Below are positions 8,728 through 16,373 of a stretch of DNA of 64,000 nucleotides, one piece after another (position 1 is the first letter of the stretch; each line of letters opens with the position of its first letter). The notes under the pieces were generated by a model, which worked only from the letters and a program-made list of their open reading frames with translations, was not told the origin of the DNA and ran no database searches. A program made the translations under genes and the position numbers. The DNA comes from Pseudomonas fluorescens (GTDB lineage Bacteria > Pseudomonadota > Gammaproteobacteria > Pseudomonadales > Pseudomonadaceae), in contig NZ_CABVHY010000005.1 in NCBI RefSeq assembly GCF_902497875.1, forward strand, positions 213,317 through 277,316, written 5' to 3'.

Positions 8728-9831
8728 ATGCAAAGTTTGAGCACGGTAACACGGCTGATCACCCGCAAGAATGCTCTGGACCAGAGTCGTATCGAACAGC
8801 AGCAGCGCAGCCTGATTCCGGCTGCCGGCGAGGCGATTCTGAAAATCGATCGCTGCGCACTGACTACCAATAACATCACCTATGCCGCCTATGGTGATTC
8901 GATGAACTACTGGGGTTTCTTTCCGACGGGGCTCTCGGAGTGGGGCCATATACCGACCTGGGGTTTTGCCGATGTGGTTGCCTCGACTATCGATGGGGTT
9001 GAGGTGGGAGAGCGGTTCTATGGCTATTTTCCGTTGGCCAGCCATGTCTGGATGCGTCCCGAACGGGTCAGCGAGCGCGGCTTTTATGACGCCGCCGAGC
9101 ATCGTCAGGCACTGACTTCGGCCTATAACCAGTACACCCGATGCAGTTGGGATCAGTACTACAGTCCGGCCACCGAAAATTTGCAGATCCTGCTCAAACC
9201 GCTGTTTTTGACTTCGTCGATGCTCGCGGACTTCCTGCAGGACAACCAGTTCTTCGGTGCGACCCGGCTGGTGTTTTCCAGTGCTTCGAGCAAGACCGCT
9301 TATGGCACTGCCGTATGTCTGGAAGGGCTGCCCGGGCTTGAACGAGTAGCCCTCACTTCTGCGGGTAATAAAGGCTTTGTCGAAGGGCTTGGGTGTTATG
9401 AACGGACCGTTTCCTATGCCGAGCTGGACCTTCTGGAGAAAGACCGGCCGACGTTGTACGTGGATTTTTCCGGCGACCTGAAGCTGCGTGATCAAGTGCA
9501 TCAGCACTTTGCCGGGCAGTTGCGCTACAGCTGCTTCGCCGGCTCGGCGCAAAGCACCGATGAGGCGCAGTTGAGTGCCATTGAAGGCCCGCAGCCGGTG
9601 TTCTTCTTCGCACCGATCCAGATTCGCAAACGCAATGCCGATTGGGGGCCAGAGCGGGTCAGCCAGCATATTGGCGAGGGATTGCAGCGGTTTTATCAGC
9701 AGGTGACCGCGCCCTCGAATCCGTTGCTGGAAGTGGTGGTCAGTGAAGGGCTGGAGGCGGCGCAGGATGTCATTTCCCGCCTGTTCCATGGTCAGGTGCC
9801 TCCGGTTGAGGGGCATGTGATCCGCCTTTGA
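8728..9831 (+). CDS. DUF2855 family protein
   Basis: A 368-residue cytoplasmic protein of a family with no defined biochemical role. It resembles the quinone oxidoreductase/MDR class in outline: an N-terminal part with TTNNITYAAYGDSMNYWGFFP and WGHIPTWGFADVVASTIDGVEVGERFYGYFP, then a Rossmann-like half with VFSSASSKTAYGTAVCL and later VDFSGD, so a redox role is possible but not shown. The start ATG 8728 has GGAG at 8717-8720. It is divergent from the TetR gene with 24 bp between start codons and is probably its target. Confidence 0.85.
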   Translation: MQSLSTVTRLITRKNALDQSRIEQQQRSLIPAAGEAILKIDRCALTTNNITYAAYGDSMNYWGFFPTGLSEWGHIPTWGFADVVASTIDGVEVGERFYGYFPLASHVWMRPERVSERGFYDAAEHRQALTSAYNQYTRCSWDQYYSPATENLQILLKPLFLTSSMLADFLQDNQFFGATRLVFSSASSKTAYGTAVCLEGLPGLERVALTSAGNKGFVEGLGCYERTVSYAELDLLEKDRPTLYVDFSGDLKLRDQVHQHFAGQLRYSCFAGSAQSTDEAQLSAIEGPQPVFFFAPIQIRKRNADWGPERVSQHIGEGLQRFYQQVTAPSNPLLEVVVSEGLEAAQDVISRLFHGQVPPVEGHVIRL

Positions 9832-9855
9832 GGTGAATGGCCGCTTCGCGGTTCG

Positions 9856-9947
9856 CGGGTCAAGCCCGCTCCCACATGAGATCCAGATCCGCCCACTATA
9901 GTGTGATCGACTCGAAACCTGTGGGAGCGAACTTGCTCGCTCCCACA
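9856..9947. repeat. REP element pair (TGTGGGAGCGA family)
   Basis: First arm GCGGGTCAAGCCCGCTCCCACA at 9856-9877 in one orientation, second palindrome TGTGGGAGCGAACTTGCTCG... to 9947. The same family recurs at 62889-62983. It sits in the 288-bp gap between the DUF2855 gene and the arsB-like gene, which holds no gene. Confidence 0.8.
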
Positions 9948-9992
9948 ATGGTCAGTCACGAATGAACCCTGCCTGGAAATCCCCGCTTTACT

Positions 9993-10017
9993 GAATATAC
10001 GAAAATCCATATATTTC
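9993..10017. promoter_or_regulatory. AT-rich near-palindrome upstream of the arsB-like gene, possible ArsR-type operator
   Basis: GAATATA and TATATTTC flank a 10-bp centre about 105 bp before the efflux gene. Operators of ArsR-family repressors are often of this AT-rich imperfect dyad type. No arsR gene is adjacent, so this is only a suggestion. Confidence 0.25.
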
Positions 10018-10119
10018 GCGCTCGCTGCATCGAGCTACTTGCCCTCTGTCAGTTCGACTGTCTTGCCCGTGCCGATCAACTCAAATGACCACTTTTGAAT
10101 TTACGAAGGCTGTTTTTGC

Positions 10120-11412
10120 ATGCTTATAGCGTCGCTGATTTTCCTGCTGACCATTACTCTGGTGATCTGGCAGCCCAAAGGCCTGGGGGTTGGCTGGAGT
10201 GCGGTGTTCGGCGCGGTGCTGGCATTGCTCTCTGGCGTGGTACAGCTGAGCGATATTCCATTGGTGTGGCAGATCATCTGGAATGCCACTGGAACCTTCG
10301 TCGCGTTGATTATCATCAGCCTGTTGCTGGATGAGGCCGGGTTCTTTGCCTGGGCCGCCTTGCATGTCGCCCGCTGGGGGCGCGGCAGTGGGCGCAGGTT
10401 GTTTGCGTTTATGGTGTTGCTGGGGGCGCTGGTATCGGCCTTGTTTGCTAACGACGGCGCGGCGTTGATCCTCACTCCCATCGTTATTTCAATGCTGCTG
10501 GCCCTGCGCTTTTCTCCGACGGCTACCCTGGCGTTCGTGATGGGCGCCGGGTTTATCGCCGATACCGCGAGCCTGCCGTTGGTGGTTTCGAACCTGGTGA
10601 ACATTGTTTCAGCGGACTTTTTCAAGATCGGTTTCAACCAGTACGCGGCGGTGATGGTGCCGGTCAACCTGGTCAGCGTGGCGGCAACCCTGGGTATGCT
10701 GATGTGGTTTTTCCGTCGCGACATTCCTCGCAGTTACGACCCGCAGCAGCTTGAACAACCGGAGCACGCGATTCACGACAAGCCGACGTTTATCGCCGGT
10801 TGGTGGGTGCTGATGATTTTGCTGGCGGGTTGCTTCGCCCTGGAGCCGTTGGGGATTCCCATCAGCGCCATCTCGGCGGTTTGCGCGGCCTTGCTGCTGG
10901 CAATTGCTGCCCACGGGCACAAGATTTCCACCCGCAAGGTGCTGAAAGAGGCGCCGTGGCAGATCGTGATTTTCTCGCTGGGCATGTACCTGGTGGTCTA
11001 TGGGCTGCGCAATGCCGGGTTGACCGGGCACATCGCCGGGCTGCTGGACTGGTTTGCCGGCTACGGCATCTGGGGCGCGGCCATGGGCACCGGCCTGCTG
11101 ACGGCGTTGCTTTCCTCGATCATGAACAACCTGCCGACGGTGCTGATCGGCGCGTTGTCCATCGATGCCAGCCAGGCCGTTGGCGTGGTAAAGGAGGCGA
11201 TGATCTATGCCAACGTCATCGGCAGTGACCTGGGACCGAAAATCACTCCGATTGGCAGCCTGGCAACCTTGCTCTGGTTGCATGTACTGGCGCGCAAGGA
11301 CATCCAGATCGGCTGGGGCTATTACTTCAAGGTCGGGATAGTGCTGACGGTGCCGGTGCTGCTGGTGACATTGGCGGCGTTGGCGGTGCGGTTGTCGGTG
11401 GGTCTACCCTGA
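10120..11412 (+). CDS. arsB: ArsB/NhaD-family arsenite efflux transporter
   Basis: Inner-membrane protein of 430 residues, the usual ArsB length, with about 11-12 hydrophobic segments. Family marks are [16 protein letters not shown] near residue 110, [20 protein letters not shown] near residue 145, and a mirrored motif in the second half, [17 protein letters not shown] with [23 protein letters not shown]. ArsB exports arsenite or antimonite using the proton motive force. Unusually, neither arsR nor arsC nor arsH is next to it, so it may serve as a lone exporter controlled from elsewhere; a related anion or Na/H antiport role cannot be excluded. Its stop overlaps the convergent DUF1853 gene by 9 bp. 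Confidence 0.85.
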   Translation: MLIASLIFLLTITLVIWQPKGLGVGWSAVFGAVLALLSGVVQLSDIPLVWQIIWNATGTFVALIIISLLLDEAGFFAWAALHVARWGRGSGRRLFAFMVLLGALVSALFANDGAALILTPIVISMLLALRFSPTATLAFVMGAGFIADTASLPLVVSNLVNIVSADFFKIGFNQYAAVMVPVNLVSVAATLGMLMWFFRRDIPRSYDPQQLEQPEHAIHDKPTFIAGWWVLMILLAGCFALEPLGIPISAISAVCAALLLAIAAHGHKISTRKVLKEAPWQIVIFSLGMYLVVYGLRNAGLTGHIAGLLDWFAGYGIWGAAMGTGLLTALLSSIMNNLPTVLIGALSIDASQAVGVVKEAMIYANVIGSDLGPKITPIGSLATLLWLHVLARKDIQIGWGYYFKVGIVLTVPVLLVTLAALAVRLSVGLP

Positions 11413-12354
11413 CCCCGGCACATTCGGCCAAAGATCCGCCACCAGGAACAAGCGCTCGGCTTCTTCCCATTCGCCCGCGATGTTTTCCGTCAGGCGTACC
11501 ATCAACTGTGCAGGCGCCTGGGGTTCCAGAGCGGCCAGCCAGGCATTCAGTTGGTCGGCATCCCAGGTCTGATCGGCGGGATAATGCGCCGGTGCCAGCC
11601 AGGCATGGCGGGGCAGGGGTTGCCAGCGTCCCGGTGGCTGTTCAAGGACAAATTTCGACCAGTCGCGCTGGTGCAACCAGCGGCCATTCAAATGCTGCGG
11701 GTGCGCACCGGCCGGTGGCTGGGCCTTGCCTGGCCACGGATACAGCAGGTATCCGCCCAGCCACAACTGCGCACTGAACTGCTGGATGTCCAGTGCAGCC
11801 AGGACTTCGCGGCTCTCGGGGCGGGCAGAAATCGGTAACTGATGCTGGCTCAGGTGCGCCAGTTTGCGGTCCAGGCGGTCATGACAGCCGGGGCCGAGCC
11901 ACTGCGCTGTGTCATGGCCATCGCCCTGTTGTGGCCCCAGATAAAGTTTGATCGCCAGTTCCAGGTGGTGCACGCCGTCGCGATCGCGCAGCAGCATGTC
12001 CAGTTCGCCCAGGGTGTGGCCGGCACGACGGATCGGCATATTGGCTGCGATCAATTCGATGCCAGGGGCGTGCTGCACGGCGAATTGCCACAGACGCTCG
12101 TAATACAGGCCCAGACGGCGGGTCGGACCCAGAGCCAGCCAGTGGCGCAACGGGCTGCTGTCCTGATCCAGCTGTTCAAGCCACTGCGCAAGCTGTTCGG
12201 GAGCCTCTACCCAATCACTGCCGGCCAGCGGATGGCGCTGGGGCCACGGGGTTTCACTGAGCATCGGCGGCGCGAGGATGACCCAAGCCAGGTCGCGCAC
12301 CTCGGGGTGGCGCAACTGGCGGGGTAAGTTGAGCAAGCCAGGAAACAGGATCAT
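11404..12354 (-). CDS. DUF1853 family protein
   Basis: A 316-residue cytoplasmic protein of unknown function. Conserved-looking blocks are [12 protein letters not shown] near residue 100, [32 protein letters not shown] near residue 130 and [17 protein letters not shown]. The E...D...E..K spacing in GELDML...[10 protein letters not shown] is like the catalytic core of PD-(D/E)XK nucleases, so a nuclease fold is an attractive inference. ATG 12354 ([22 protein letters not shown]) is chosen as the start; upstream in-frame codons look non-coding. It diverges from nadK across a 155-bp gap containing a perfect inverted repeat. Confidence 0.8.
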   Translation of the reverse strand: MILFPGLLNLPRQLRHPEVRDLAWVILAPPMLSETPWPQRHPLAGSDWVEAPEQLAQWLEQLDQDSSPLRHWLALGPTRRLGLYYERLWQFAVQHAPGIELIAANMPIRRAGHTLGELDMLLRDRDGVHHLELAIKLYLGPQQGDGHDTAQWLGPGCHDRLDRKLAHLSQHQLPISARPESREVLAALDIQQFSAQLWLGGYLLYPWPGKAQPPAGAHPQHLNGRWLHQRDWSKFVLEQPPGRWQPLPRHAWLAPAHYPADQTWDADQLNAWLAALEPQAPAQLMVRLTENIAGEWEEAERLFLVADLWPNVPGSG

Positions 12355-12372
12355 TCTGCGAGCATAGCCTAA

Positions 12373-12427
12373 AAGGGTGTGTTCTCGATAAATCACGGGC
12401 GCGCCGTCATGTCGAGAACACACCCTT
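12373..12427. repeat. Perfect 16-bp inverted repeat in the DUF1853-nadK divergent gap
   Basis: AAGGGTGTGTTCTCGA at 12373-12388 is matched exactly by its reverse complement at 12412-12427, with a 23-bp spacer. It does not belong to the three REP families of this window. It could be an operator for a dimeric regulator, a cruciform, or a transcript hairpin in the nadK leader. Confidence 0.75.
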
Positions 12428-12509
12428 GAAGCTGAAAGGATTTTGTCTGCGGCCGGCTTTCGCCCATAATCGTCCTTTTCGGCCCGTCCCAGAACTTCGC
12501 AGGAACCCC

Positions 12510-13400
12510 ATGGAGCAATTTCGCAATATCGGCATCATCGGTCGTCTGGGCAGTTCCCAGGTACTCGACACGGTTCGCCGACTGAAAAGGTTTCTGCTCG
12601 ACCGGCACATGCACGTGATCCTCGAGGACACCATTGCCGAAGTCCTGCCAGGCCACGGCCTGCAAACCTCATCGCGCAAGATGCTCGGTGAAGTCTGCGA
12701 CATGGTCATAGTCGTCGGCGGTGACGGTAGCCTGCTGGGCGCTGCCCGGGCGCTGGCTCGACACAACATTCCGGTGCTGGGGATCAACCGTGGCAGCCTG
12801 GGGTTCCTGACCGATATTCGTCCCGACGAACTGGAAGTGAAGGTCGCCGAAGTGCTCGACGGCCATTACCTGGTCGAAAACCGCTTCCTGTTGCAGGCCG
12901 AAGTCCGCCGCCACGCCGAGGCCATCGGCCAGGGCGATGCGTTGAACGACGTGGTGCTGCACCCCGGCAAGTCGACGCGGATGATCGAGTTCGAGCTGTA
13001 CATCGACGGCCAGTTCGTCTGCAGCCAGAAAGCCGACGGCCTGATCGTCGCGACGCCGACCGGTTCGACCGCCTATGCGCTGTCGGCAGGCGGGCCGATC
13101 ATGCATCCCAAGCTCGATGCCATTGTTATCGTGCCGATGTACCCCCATACCTTGTCTGGAAGGCCGATTGTGGTCGATGGCAACAGTGAGCTGAAAATCG
13201 TCGTGTCCAAGGATATGCAGATATATCCGCAAGTCTCCTGTGACGGGCAGAACCACTTCACCTGCGCCCCGGGCGACACCATCACCATCAGTAAGAAGCC
13301 GCAAAAGCTGCAGCTGATCCATCCTCTGGACCACAATTATTATGAAGTTTGCCGGACCAAGCTCGGCTGGGGCAGCCGCTTGGGTGGTGGAGGCGACTGA
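12510..13400 (+). CDS. nadK: NAD kinase
   Basis: Phosphorylates NAD to NADP using ATP; cytoplasmic and essential in most bacteria. The 296-residue product has the GGDGS nucleotide motif in [17 protein letters not shown] (about residues 69-85), the LGFLTD element in [13 protein letters not shown], the NE/D-type motif ALNDVVLH, and the glycine-rich [16 protein letters not shown] segment near residues 175-190. Length equals the Pseudomonas enzyme. The start ATG 12510 follows GCAGGAACCCC. Its TGA overlaps the next gene's ATG by one base (TGATG), which indicates translational coupling. Confidence 0.97.
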   Translation: MEQFRNIGIIGRLGSSQVLDTVRRLKRFLLDRHMHVILEDTIAEVLPGHGLQTSSRKMLGEVCDMVIVVGGDGSLLGAARALARHNIPVLGINRGSLGFLTDIRPDELEVKVAEVLDGHYLVENRFLLQAEVRRHAEAIGQGDALNDVVLHPGKSTRMIEFELYIDGQFVCSQKADGLIVATPTGSTAYALSAGGPIMHPKLDAIVIVPMYPHTLSGRPIVVDGNSELKIVVSKDMQIYPQVSCDGQNHFTCAPGDTITISKKPQKLQLIHPLDHNYYEVCRTKLGWGSRLGGGGD

Positions 13401-14371
13401 TGCTTGATCCCGCGCGTAGCTACGACCTGATCGGTGACGTGCATGGTTGCGCTCATACCCTTGAACATTTGCTCGACCGGCTCGGGTATCACAAGGTGGG
13501 CGGTACCTGGCGCCATCCTTCGCGCATGGCGGTGTTCCTCGGCGATATCATCGACCGAGGCCCGCGGATTCGCGAGGCGCTGCATATCGTCCACGACATG
13601 ACCGAAGCCGGGCAGGCGCTGTGCATCATGGGTAACCATGAGTTCAACGCGCTCGGCTGGAGCACGCCCGCACCCCCGGGCAGTGGCAAGCAATACGTGC
13701 GCGAACACACCCCCCGGCATGCGCGGTTGATCGACGAAACCCTGACTCAATTCGCTCAGCATCCCGCGGACTGGCACGACTTCCTCGAGTGGTTTTACCA
13801 GATGCCGCTGTTCGTCGATGCCGGGCGCTTCCGGGTGGTGCATGCCTGCTGGGATGCCGGGCTGATCGAACCGTTGCGGGCGCAGTTTCACAATGGCTGT
13901 ATCGACGAACACTTCCTCCAGGCCGCCGCCGTGCCCGGCAGTTTCGCCTGCACGGTGTTCGACCGGCTGTTGCGCGGCACCGACATGCGCTTGCCCCACG
14001 GCCTGACCATGACCAGCGGCGACGGCCTGACCCGGGCGTTCTTCCGCACCACGTTCTGGGAAGACGACCCGCAAACCTATGGAGACATCGTGTTTCAACC
14101 TGACGCCTTACCTGAGCCGATTGCCCAGACACCGCTGTCGTCCATCGAGAAAAACACCTTGCTGCGCTATGGCGTCGACGAGCCGTTGTTGTTCGTCGGT
14201 CACTACTGGCGCAGCGGCAAACCGGCACCGATCCGGCCGAACCTGGCTTGCCTGGACTACAGCGCAGTGCTCTACGGCAAACTGGTCGCCTACCGGCTGG
14301 ACCAGGAAACCCGCCTCGATCCACGCAAGTTCGTCTGGGTCGATGTCGAACGTCCGGAGGTGCTGCAATGA
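13400..14371 (+). CDS. Metallophosphoesterase, diadenosine tetraphosphatase-like
   Basis: A 323-residue calcineurin-like phosphoesterase. The metal motifs are in order: YDLIGDVHGCAHTLEHLL (residues 6-23), VFLGDIIDRGP, CIMGNHEFNAL and, later, VVHACWD and LFVGHYW. This is the ApaH/PrpE-type arrangement, so phosphoprotein or dinucleotide polyphosphate substrates are plausible, but the substrate is not readable. It is coupled to nadK upstream and overlaps the rhomboid gene downstream by ATGA. The association with NAD kinase may hint at nucleotide metabolism; this is inference. Confidence 0.9.
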   Translation: MLDPARSYDLIGDVHGCAHTLEHLLDRLGYHKVGGTWRHPSRMAVFLGDIIDRGPRIREALHIVHDMTEAGQALCIMGNHEFNALGWSTPAPPGSGKQYVREHTPRHARLIDETLTQFAQHPADWHDFLEWFYQMPLFVDAGRFRVVHACWDAGLIEPLRAQFHNGCIDEHFLQAAAVPGSFACTVFDRLLRGTDMRLPHGLTMTSGDGLTRAFFRTTFWEDDPQTYGDIVFQPDALPEPIAQTPLSSIEKNTLLRYGVDEPLLFVGHYWRSGKPAPIRPNLACLDYSAVLYGKLVAYRLDQETRLDPRKFVWVDVERPEVLQ

Positions 14372-15240
14372 GTGCCGTCGCGGTCTTGCGCCTGCCGCTG
14401 GCAGTCGACCTGAGTGGTTTCGTCAAACTGCTGCAGCGCATGCAGGTCCCGCATCGGGTCAGCGAAGAAGCCGGCGAGCAGGTGCTCTGGGTGCCGGACT
14501 CGATCAGCGAGGATGTCCGTTCACTGTATGAACGTTTTCCAACCGGTGATCCCGATCAGCAGCTGGACATTCCCAATACCCGGGCCGCAGTCCGGCGTCC
14601 GGGCTTCGTCGAGCAATTGCGCCACAGCCCGGTTACCGCACTGATCCTGTTGCTGAGCCTGATCATCGGCGGCGTGACCATGCTCGGTGACAACCTTGAT
14701 GTCATACGCTGGCTGACCTTTCTCGAATTCCGCATCGCTGGCGAGTACATCCAGTTCACGCCACTGGCCGACAGCCTCGAAGCAGGGCAGTGGTGGCGCC
14801 TGGTGACGCCGATGCTGATCCATTTCGGCATCCTGCACCTGGCCATGAATGGCATGTGGTATTGGGAACTGGGCCGGCGCATCGAAATGCGCCAGGGCAG
14901 TATCAACCTGCTTGGCCTGACGCTGCTGTTCAGCCTGGTGTCCAATTACGCCCAGTATCTGTTCAGCGGCCCGACCTTGTTTGGCGGGTTGTCCGGGGTA
15001 CTTTACGGTCTGCTCGGACATTGCTGGATCTATCAGATTTTGTCGCCGAATCCGGCTTATCGTCTGCCCCGTGGGGTGTTGGTGATGATGCTGGTGTGGC
15101 TGCTGCTGTGTATGTCCGGGCTGATCTCGATGATCGGCTTCGGTGAAATTGCCAACGCGGCGCATGTCGGCGGGTTGCTCGTCGGATGCTTTACCGGTTT
15201 GTTGGGTGGCTTGTTCAGCCGACGTAAACTGGCCGTCTAA
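14368..15240 (+). CDS. Rhomboid-family intramembrane serine protease (GlpG-like)
   Basis: A 290-residue inner-membrane protease that cuts transmembrane segments of client proteins. A soluble N-terminal domain (about residues 1-90) precedes six or so membrane segments. The catalytic serine is in GGLSGVLYGLLGH (GxSG) near residue 212, and the histidine in NAAHVGGLLVG near residue 265; the conserved HFGILHLAMNGMWYWELGRRIE supplies the oxyanion-side HxxxN pattern. The soluble first domain plus this core matches GlpG architecture. Start ATG 14368 overlaps the preceding stop by 4 bp and is preceded by CCGGAGG. Client proteins are unknown. Confidence 0.92.
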   Translation: MSAVAVLRLPLAVDLSGFVKLLQRMQVPHRVSEEAGEQVLWVPDSISEDVRSLYERFPTGDPDQQLDIPNTRAAVRRPGFVEQLRHSPVTALILLLSLIIGGVTMLGDNLDVIRWLTFLEFRIAGEYIQFTPLADSLEAGQWWRLVTPMLIHFGILHLAMNGMWYWELGRRIEMRQGSINLLGLTLLFSLVSNYAQYLFSGPTLFGGLSGVLYGLLGHCWIYQILSPNPAYRLPRGVLVMMLVWLLLCMSGLISMIGFGEIANAAHVGGLLVGCFTGLLGGLFSRRKLAV

Positions 15241-15273
15241 AATTGCCGTATGAATAGAGAGCACGGAGACCTG

Positions 15274-15534
15274 ATGTCGTCTTTTAACGAAATGATCAAC
15301 AACATCACCCCGGATATCTACCAGAACCTGAAACTGGCGGTAGAGATCGGCAAATGGCCAGACGGCGGCAAGCTGACCGCCGAACAACGCGAGCTGTCGC
15401 TGCAAGCGATGATCGCCTGGGAAATCCAGAACCTGCCGGAAGACCAGCGTACCGGTTACATGGGCCCGCAGGAGTGCGGCTCCAAATCGGAACCGATTCC
15501 GAACCTGTTGTTCAAGTCGGACGCCATCCATTGA
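15274..15534 (+). CDS. YeaC/DUF1315 family protein
   Basis: An 86-residue soluble protein of unknown function, beginning MSSFNEMINNITPDIYQNL and containing AVEIGKWPDGGKLTAEQRE and AMIAWEIQNLPEDQRTGYM, the typical DUF1315 blocks. GGAG at 15265-15268 supports ATG 15274; an in-frame ATG at 15250 is less likely. Its TGA overlaps a TTG that probably starts the next gene, so the two are coupled. Confidence 0.88.
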   Translation: MSSFNEMINNITPDIYQNLKLAVEIGKWPDGGKLTAEQRELSLQAMIAWEIQNLPEDQRTGYMGPQECGSKSEPIPNLLFKSDAIH

Positions 15535-16361
15535 TCGAGATTGGCCGTGGTGCAATCAGCAAAATGTCGGCGCGTCTCGAAGCGTCGGCCGTTCAATATG
15601 CATTCCGTCTGGACGACATCGAGGTGCCGGTCAACCCAATGATCGGCACCACGGTGCGCCTTGAATACCTGGGGGCGATTCACTGCACCCATTGCGGACG
15701 CAAGACCAAAACCAGTTTCAGCCAGGGCTATTGCTACCCGTGCATGACCAAGCTGGCCCAGTGCGATATCTGCATCATGAGCCCGGAGCGTTGCCACTAC
15801 GACGCCGGCACCTGTCGCGATCCGGCGTGGGGCGAGCAGTTCTGCATGACCGATCACGTGGTCTATCTGGCCAATTCTTCCGGCGTCAAAGTCGGGATTA
15901 CCCGCGCCACCCAACTGCCGACGCGCTGGCTCGACCAGGGCGCGAGCCAGGCGTTGCCGATCATGCGGGTCTCGACCCGCCAGCAATCGGGCTTCGTCGA
16001 GGACCTGTTTCGCAGCCAGGTGGCGGATAAAACCAATTGGCGGGCCTTGCTCAAGGGCGATGCCGTGTCGGTGGATCTCAAACAGGTTCGTCAGCAGCTG
16101 TTCGACAGCTGTGCCGAAGGCCTGCTGGGTTTGCAGGAACGCTTTGGCCTGCAGGCCATCCAAGTGATCAATGACGTCGAACCGATCGACATCCATTATC
16201 CGGTCGAGCAGTACCCGGCCAAGATCGTCAGCTTCAATCTGGACAAGAATCCGATTGCCGAAGGCACGCTGTTGGGGATCAAGGGCCAGTACCTGATCTT
16301 CGACACCGGCGTTATCAATATTCGCAAGTACACGGCCTACCAGCTCGCCGTGCATCAGTAG
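15531..16361 (+). CDS. DUF2797 family zinc-ribbon-like protein
   Basis: A protein of about 276 residues with two pairs of cysteines, AIHCTHCGRKTK and GYCYPCMTK, then CDICIMSPERCHYDAGTC, which looks like one or two metal-binding ribbons in the first third. The middle has VVYLANSSGVKVGITRATQLPTRWLDQGA, which resembles the GIY-YIG nuclease core (YLANSSG...KVGITR), so a nuclease-like role is an inference. The most likely start is TTG 15531, overlapping the yeaC stop as TTGA; ATG 15564 (MSARLEASAVQ) is the alternative. The pepN gene follows after 12 bp. Confidence 0.8.
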   Translation: MIEIGRGAISKMSARLEASAVQYAFRLDDIEVPVNPMIGTTVRLEYLGAIHCTHCGRKTKTSFSQGYCYPCMTKLAQCDICIMSPERCHYDAGTCRDPAWGEQFCMTDHVVYLANSSGVKVGITRATQLPTRWLDQGASQALPIMRVSTRQQSGFVEDLFRSQVADKTNWRALLKGDAVSVDLKQVRQQLFDSCAEGLLGLQERFGLQAIQVINDVEPIDIHYPVEQYPAKIVSFNLDKNPIAEGTLLGIKGQYLIFDTGVINIRKYTAYQLAVHQ

Positions 16362-16373
16362 AAGGACTCCAGC

